Shown piece after piece: positions 59,911 to 64,000 of a stretch of 64,000 nucleotides of DNA (position 1 is the stretch's first letter; the number at the start of each line of letters is the position of its first letter). Under the pieces are notes generated by a model. It was not told the origin of the DNA. It made no database searches and saw nothing but the letters and a program-made list of their open reading frames with translations. Origin of the DNA: Epiperipatus broadwayi (lineage: Eukaryota; Onychophora; Udeonychophora; Euonychophora; Peripatidae); the NCBI GenBank assembly GCA_028023455.1, contig JAQFVV010012510.1, forward strand, positions 1,240,001 to 1,304,000, in the 5' to 3' direction. The position numbers were made by a program, and so were the translations under genes.

Positions 59911-60120
59911 ATGGCTTGTAGTGAGGTTTATGAAATGTACTTTATCCAATTTTTTGAAATGCCTATTGATATTTGTTTTTTTTTTTGTGTAAAAAGGCTT
60001 ACAATGGAGGAACTGAATATTAATAGAAGTAATTCAGACCTGTATCGGATCAAATGGAAGGTTATCAATTTTTCTGAAGGAAAAAGGCCAGTATTGGAAG
60101 AAATGACCTTTGAAATATAA
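59911..60120 (+). CDS. Unassigned open frame in copy B (69 aa), doubtful
   Basis: ATG start, MACSEVYEMYFIQFFEMPID, a short Phe/Cys run, then a polar C-terminal half with SEGKRP. The counterpart in copy A is broken by a stop. No family is recognised. A polymerase III-like GTAGCTCAAATGTTAGCACA lies about 120 bp upstream in both copies. Confidence 0.2.
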   Translation: MACSEVYEMYFIQFFEMPIDICFFFCVKRLTMEELNINRSNSDLYRIKWKVINFSEGKRPVLEEMTFEI

Positions 60121-60290
60121 TGGAATAGAATTTAGCGAAGGATACCGCATGAGTGAATATGTTGTTGAAAATGTATAAATATTAAGTTATAATTGTGAAA
60201 TATGATATCGTGAAGTCTCCTATTGATATGGTCAGTACGAGTTGTATAATAATGGAATGTTGAAGTAGGTAATGAGTTGTTAAATTAGTG

Positions 60291-60336
<46 letters not shown>
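60291..60336. repeat. (TA)n(TG)n compound microsatellite
   Basis: Eight TA followed by about fifteen TG. Copy A has only TATATGTGTATGTG at this place (about 20665), so the array expanded in B. Confidence 0.9.
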
Positions 60337-60338
<2 letters not shown>

Positions 60339-62819
60339 AAATAAGTAATACACTAGCCTGATATATTTGTAAATTACATGTAACTAACTATTTTTATGTG
60401 TCAATAATAAAAAGCGTTTCATATGTCAATACATAGCAATAAAGAACAGGAATTCAACTATTCTTTAAGTTTTGATGTATTTAAATTATCATTCACTGAC
60501 GTTGCTGGAAATACATTATGATGTCTATTTATTAGTAAGATTTAAATTATGAATTAAAACATTTTGAAATTATATCTATTTATTAATTACATGTATAAAA
60601 TTTATTGTTATCAATGTGACAGATCTTTCAAAGTAAAATGTATTCCTCAATGTGTAATAAATGGATACATTTGCAAAATGAATTAAACCACACAGGATGA
60701 GTCATGAGATTCCATACAATAATTTTTTTTTATGAAAAATCATTTTTATTAATATAATGTGATCTACATAACTACAATTGTTTTAAAAACACATTTCAGT
60801 ACATGTTTGCAACTGCAGATGAACATATATCCGCACAGATAGAGTTATGCTTGGAATGGTATTGGTGATACATTCCCTAAAATGATTTATGTTTCATATA
60901 TTTTCATGATACACAATTGCCTTCAAGTGTCCCAAAGATAAAAATTATGGGTGGTGGGATCTGGAGATCTGGAAGACCGTGCAGACCAATCCAAGCATTA
61001 GGATGTGTGCAAATATATGACCCAACCCAGTATGTAAAGTTTGGCTAATATATTGATATCAACGAAATACATAAAAATAAAAAAATCATGGCTTGCTGTT
61101 CTTTTTTATTTATTGACATATAAGGGCTAATAGCTCATAGGAAGTGGTTACTTTCATTAATGTATGCATATACAGACTTAAGATGTTAAGTAAAAAAGTA
61201 AAATAAAAAACATGATTATAGGTAGATTATTCTTGCGAATTGTTTTTCTCAATTCCTCCAGATTTCTTAATTAATAGTTTCGTCTTAATTCTTAAAAATT
61301 CCATGGACATTTTATCAAAAATTTCAGAAAAAATTCAATAATGATAGATAAATAACTTTAAAAAATATAATTTTAATACAATTTTTAATACTTTCTATTG
61401 CTTTATTTAAATTTATCTAATAAGTTTATAATACTTTTGGAATACAAGCTTAATTCATATACATAGCAGTTACTGATAAATTTATATAAATTAAAATATT
61501 TATTTTCTTTATTTTGATGTAGAAAACTATATATAAATAAAGATAACATCTATCCATTTAAATCAGTGTTTTAGATTCATCCAACCTGTATACACAGGTT
61601 AGCCCAAAATAATAACGGTATCAGTTAAAATATAATTCTAATTCAGAGTTATGCAAGCTATAATAAATGAAGATTCAGTAAATGCCACAATTTGTTTAGA
61701 ACAACAATTGTATGAGTCAATACAAACTAACTAAAATCACCAAGACATATTTTTAAAAAAATGATATCAAATTTGGAAAATTATCAATCCATTTTGATAA
61801 CAATTAAGTCTATTTCAACACAAAGCAAGATAGTTTTTCAATTTCAAAACGTATTCAAGAAAGACATATATTTAAATGCTTTTACTTAAGCTGGGAATAT
61901 TTGTTTGTTAAGCTTTTGTAATCATTTTTATTATTTATTTTAGAATAAAATTTAAAAATCAAGGTGTAATAAATTTTAATTCAATAAATTGGTTCAATCA
62001 TGGCACATAAATTAAAAATATCAGGCAATGCAATATGTGATACTAATATTTTAGATAACAGAGCATTGAAAAATATTGAATATTTTTATATCAAGTTTTA
62101 AAATTGGTCTTGGATCTTTAATACAGTTTTAGTAATACTTACATGAATGCAATATAGACAAATTTTTTGCTTTGAATTTAAAAATTTTAATAACATTTTA
62201 AAATCAAAATTTAAAAGATTTAAATTTAATAAAATTGTTTTAAATTTTGTATTTTTTTAAAATTACCAATAAAGTTATAGGTACAATGAAATTTTCTTTG
62301 GTGATCAAGGTTCTTTAATATTGAAGAGTGACGGGGGAGGGGGGGGGAAGGTTTGAATATTTTGTTAATCAAATTCAAAAATTGTTTTTAAAAATTCAAT
62401 ATGTTTTTTTTTTTCATTTAAGTTGAAATAAGAGTTAGTTTCAAATATAGTTTTGTTAAGATTTTTTTTTACAAAACGAATTTTGAAATAAAAACAAATT
62501 CAAACAGTTTTCAATAAAAAAGTGAATTACTTCCTGCTTTATTATATATTCATAAGGATTATGAGTATGAAATTGATTTAGATTAAAATTTTACATATTA
62601 AGTGAAGTTCATTTACAATATAGTTTGAGTAAGTATTTCGTTTTTGAAAAAAAAAATTTCCAGTCAAGTGCAAAAATGTCAAACATTTTCCATTTAAAAG
62701 AATATTTTATATTTTTATCACTTATATACACATATTATTAGGTACACATACGAAATATAATATATACATAAGGAATATACATTTTACCTCATAGCAGAGA
62801 TATGTAGTAATATATATAT

Positions 62820-63366
62820 TGTGACCTTCCAGGTTGGCTCCAGGAAGAAATGTGGGAAGTTAACATTTGTGCTAACAATGGCTAAAGAAAATTATCTGAG
62901 AAAAATGAATTGAGATGTAATTTTCTAGTTAAAATTAGGATTTTTAAAAATTAAAACTTTAATTGGGTGTACTGATTGGTAGAGTTTTGGATTATATATG
63001 TTTGGTAATAGAAGAGAAGGATGAACAATATTAGGGATGTTTGTATATAGTAGAAAAATTTACATGTTATAATGAGCAGAAATATAGATATATTATTAAT
63101 TAGAATTTTCTTTCCTATATTTTATTTATTATTTACTGATTATGTATTGTTCATAATTTTATATTTAAAAATGATAAAGATTATTTGTATATTGGTGAAT
63201 AACATTTATAAATTAATATTTAATATTTTTTTATTATTATGTTTATTCCATTCAAATATTGTATTGCTAAAATTTTATAAGTAAAATTCTGGCACATTTC
63301 CAAAGTTGATTGTAAAAAAAAACACAGAGGGTGTAAGTAAAAAAGAACATAGAGTTTAAAACTTGA
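62820..63366. other. AT-rich sequence beyond copy B
   Basis: GTGACCTTCCAGGTTGGCTC begins a less AT-rich bit directly at the end of copy B. The 63072-63284 frame is simple Ile/Leu/Phe-rich translation. Confidence 0.4.
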
Positions 63367-63627
63367 AGGAAAGTAAAAAAAAGTTCCAAGAAAGAAGATG
63401 TAAAAAAAAAACTTAAAAGATTCAATGACTCTCTAAGAGTATTAGAACAAATTTCAAAAAACATCGCAAGGATTCTAATAATATACCTGTGGAGAATTTT
63501 TGTTATTATACTACTGGAATGGTATAAAAATGAGGAGCTAAACACCCCCAGAGGGATACCAGCCTCCAAATTTCTGCCAAATGATGGTCCATATTCACTA
63601 CCTTTAAAATGCCTGGATGATATGTAA
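63367..63627 (+). other. Open frame with hydrophobic segment, possible exon or transposon fragment
   Basis: Open from the codon after TGA (63364) to TAA (63625-63627), 86 codons with no ATG near the start. Very basic first 25 residues, a helix-like part, a hydrophobic stretch of about 20 residues (ILIIYLWRIFVIILLEW), then a polar Pro-rich end (LNTPRGIPASKFLPNDGPYS). No family is recognised. It would need an upstream exon or a non-ATG start. Confidence 0.25.
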
Positions 63628-64000
63628 GCTAAATAATTATGATTTATTTTAAAGTATTACCAAAGCTAAATAATATTAAAATGGCAAAATTGTTTAAAAT
63701 AAAACTAGCTAAAATTTTCTTATTAGACGCTATAATTAAACGCTTGATTTTCAATTTTAAAAATTTTCTATCAATATTCTACAAAATAAAATTTGAAATG
63801 AAAAAGTTTATCTATTTAATCTTATATCAAGAAGATAATTTTATACTGTATAACTTTGCTATTCATGCATATATAACAAAATAATTCCAATGCATGCAAA
63901 TGTCATTCATCATGCCTATAACGGAATTCTAGGGTTAAAAAAAAGACTATTGTCATTCTTAACAAATTATGCTTTAACAATGGATAGACATTTTTTATGT
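63628..64000. other. AT-rich sequence to window end
   Basis: A frame at 63639-63884 is Lys/Ile/Phe-rich low-complexity. Nothing else recognised. Confidence 0.4.

Larger units (their letters stand above)
54305..62819 (+). repeat. Long duplicated block, copy B
   Basis: About 8.5 kb aligning with 14606-23828 in the same orientation, with its starts about 39.7 kb apart. A short hand comparison (about 80 bp near 55860) shows a few percent mismatch. It lacks the TIR transposon of copy A and keeps its empty site at about 58318-58325. Confidence 0.85.

Overview
The window is eukaryotic nuclear DNA and strongly AT-rich. It has no operons, and nearly every recognisable feature is a transposon, a repeat or a decayed copy of one. 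The organism is most likely a mollusc, probably a cephalopod of the octopus type. The clues are tRNA-derived SINE-like pieces, a tail resembling the common cephalopod SINE/LINE tail near 36140-36180, interstitial CCCTAA/TTAGGG-type repeats near 52.4 kb, abundant foldback elements, and one intronless class A GPCR. This assignment is an inference; no species can be named from the sequence alone.

Layout. 1-345 is a foldback repeat with a second copy at 33.6 kb. 625-12909 is an LTR retrotransposon on the minus strand whose 5' LTR was split by a second, plus-strand LTR retrotransposon (6145-11969). Both encode lysine/glutamate-rich coiled-coil, Gag-like proteins, and I see no reverse transcriptase in either. 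13870-14605 is a broken, inverted LTR of the first family. 14606-23828 is a long block repeated in direct orientation at 54305-62819. The left copy carries a 1269-bp terminal-inverted-repeat transposon with 8-bp target duplications, and the right copy preserves its empty site. 23.8-31 kb is AT-rich spacer with small inverted-repeat elements, a GC-richer repeat fragment at 27.45-27.71 kb and a 1.1-kb nested palindrome at 29.6-30.7 kb.

The only convincing host gene is the single-exon seven-transmembrane receptor at 31118-32098 (+). It is intact, with an NPxxY motif, but has Ser in place of Asp in the DRY motif and Glu in place of Asp in TM2.

33.6-47 kb holds foldbacks, tRNA-derived SINE fragments, microsatellites, a possible solo LTR (39.95-40.55 kb), a five-copy tandem repeat (41.0-41.3 kb) and a second nested palindrome (41.9-42.8 kb). 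47.27-53.55 kb is a decayed Ty3/Gypsy-type remnant (integrase C-terminal region at 49.9-50.2 kb) flanked by inverted, not direct, arms of about 1 kb. The right arm is interrupted by about 1.5 kb that contains telomere-like repeats and two other tandem arrays. 62.8-64 kb has one unassigned open frame with a hydrophobic segment.

No genes act together here as a pathway. What the window mainly shows is transposon history: nested insertion, one duplication followed by insertions and deletions unique to each copy, and repeated formation of large palindromes.
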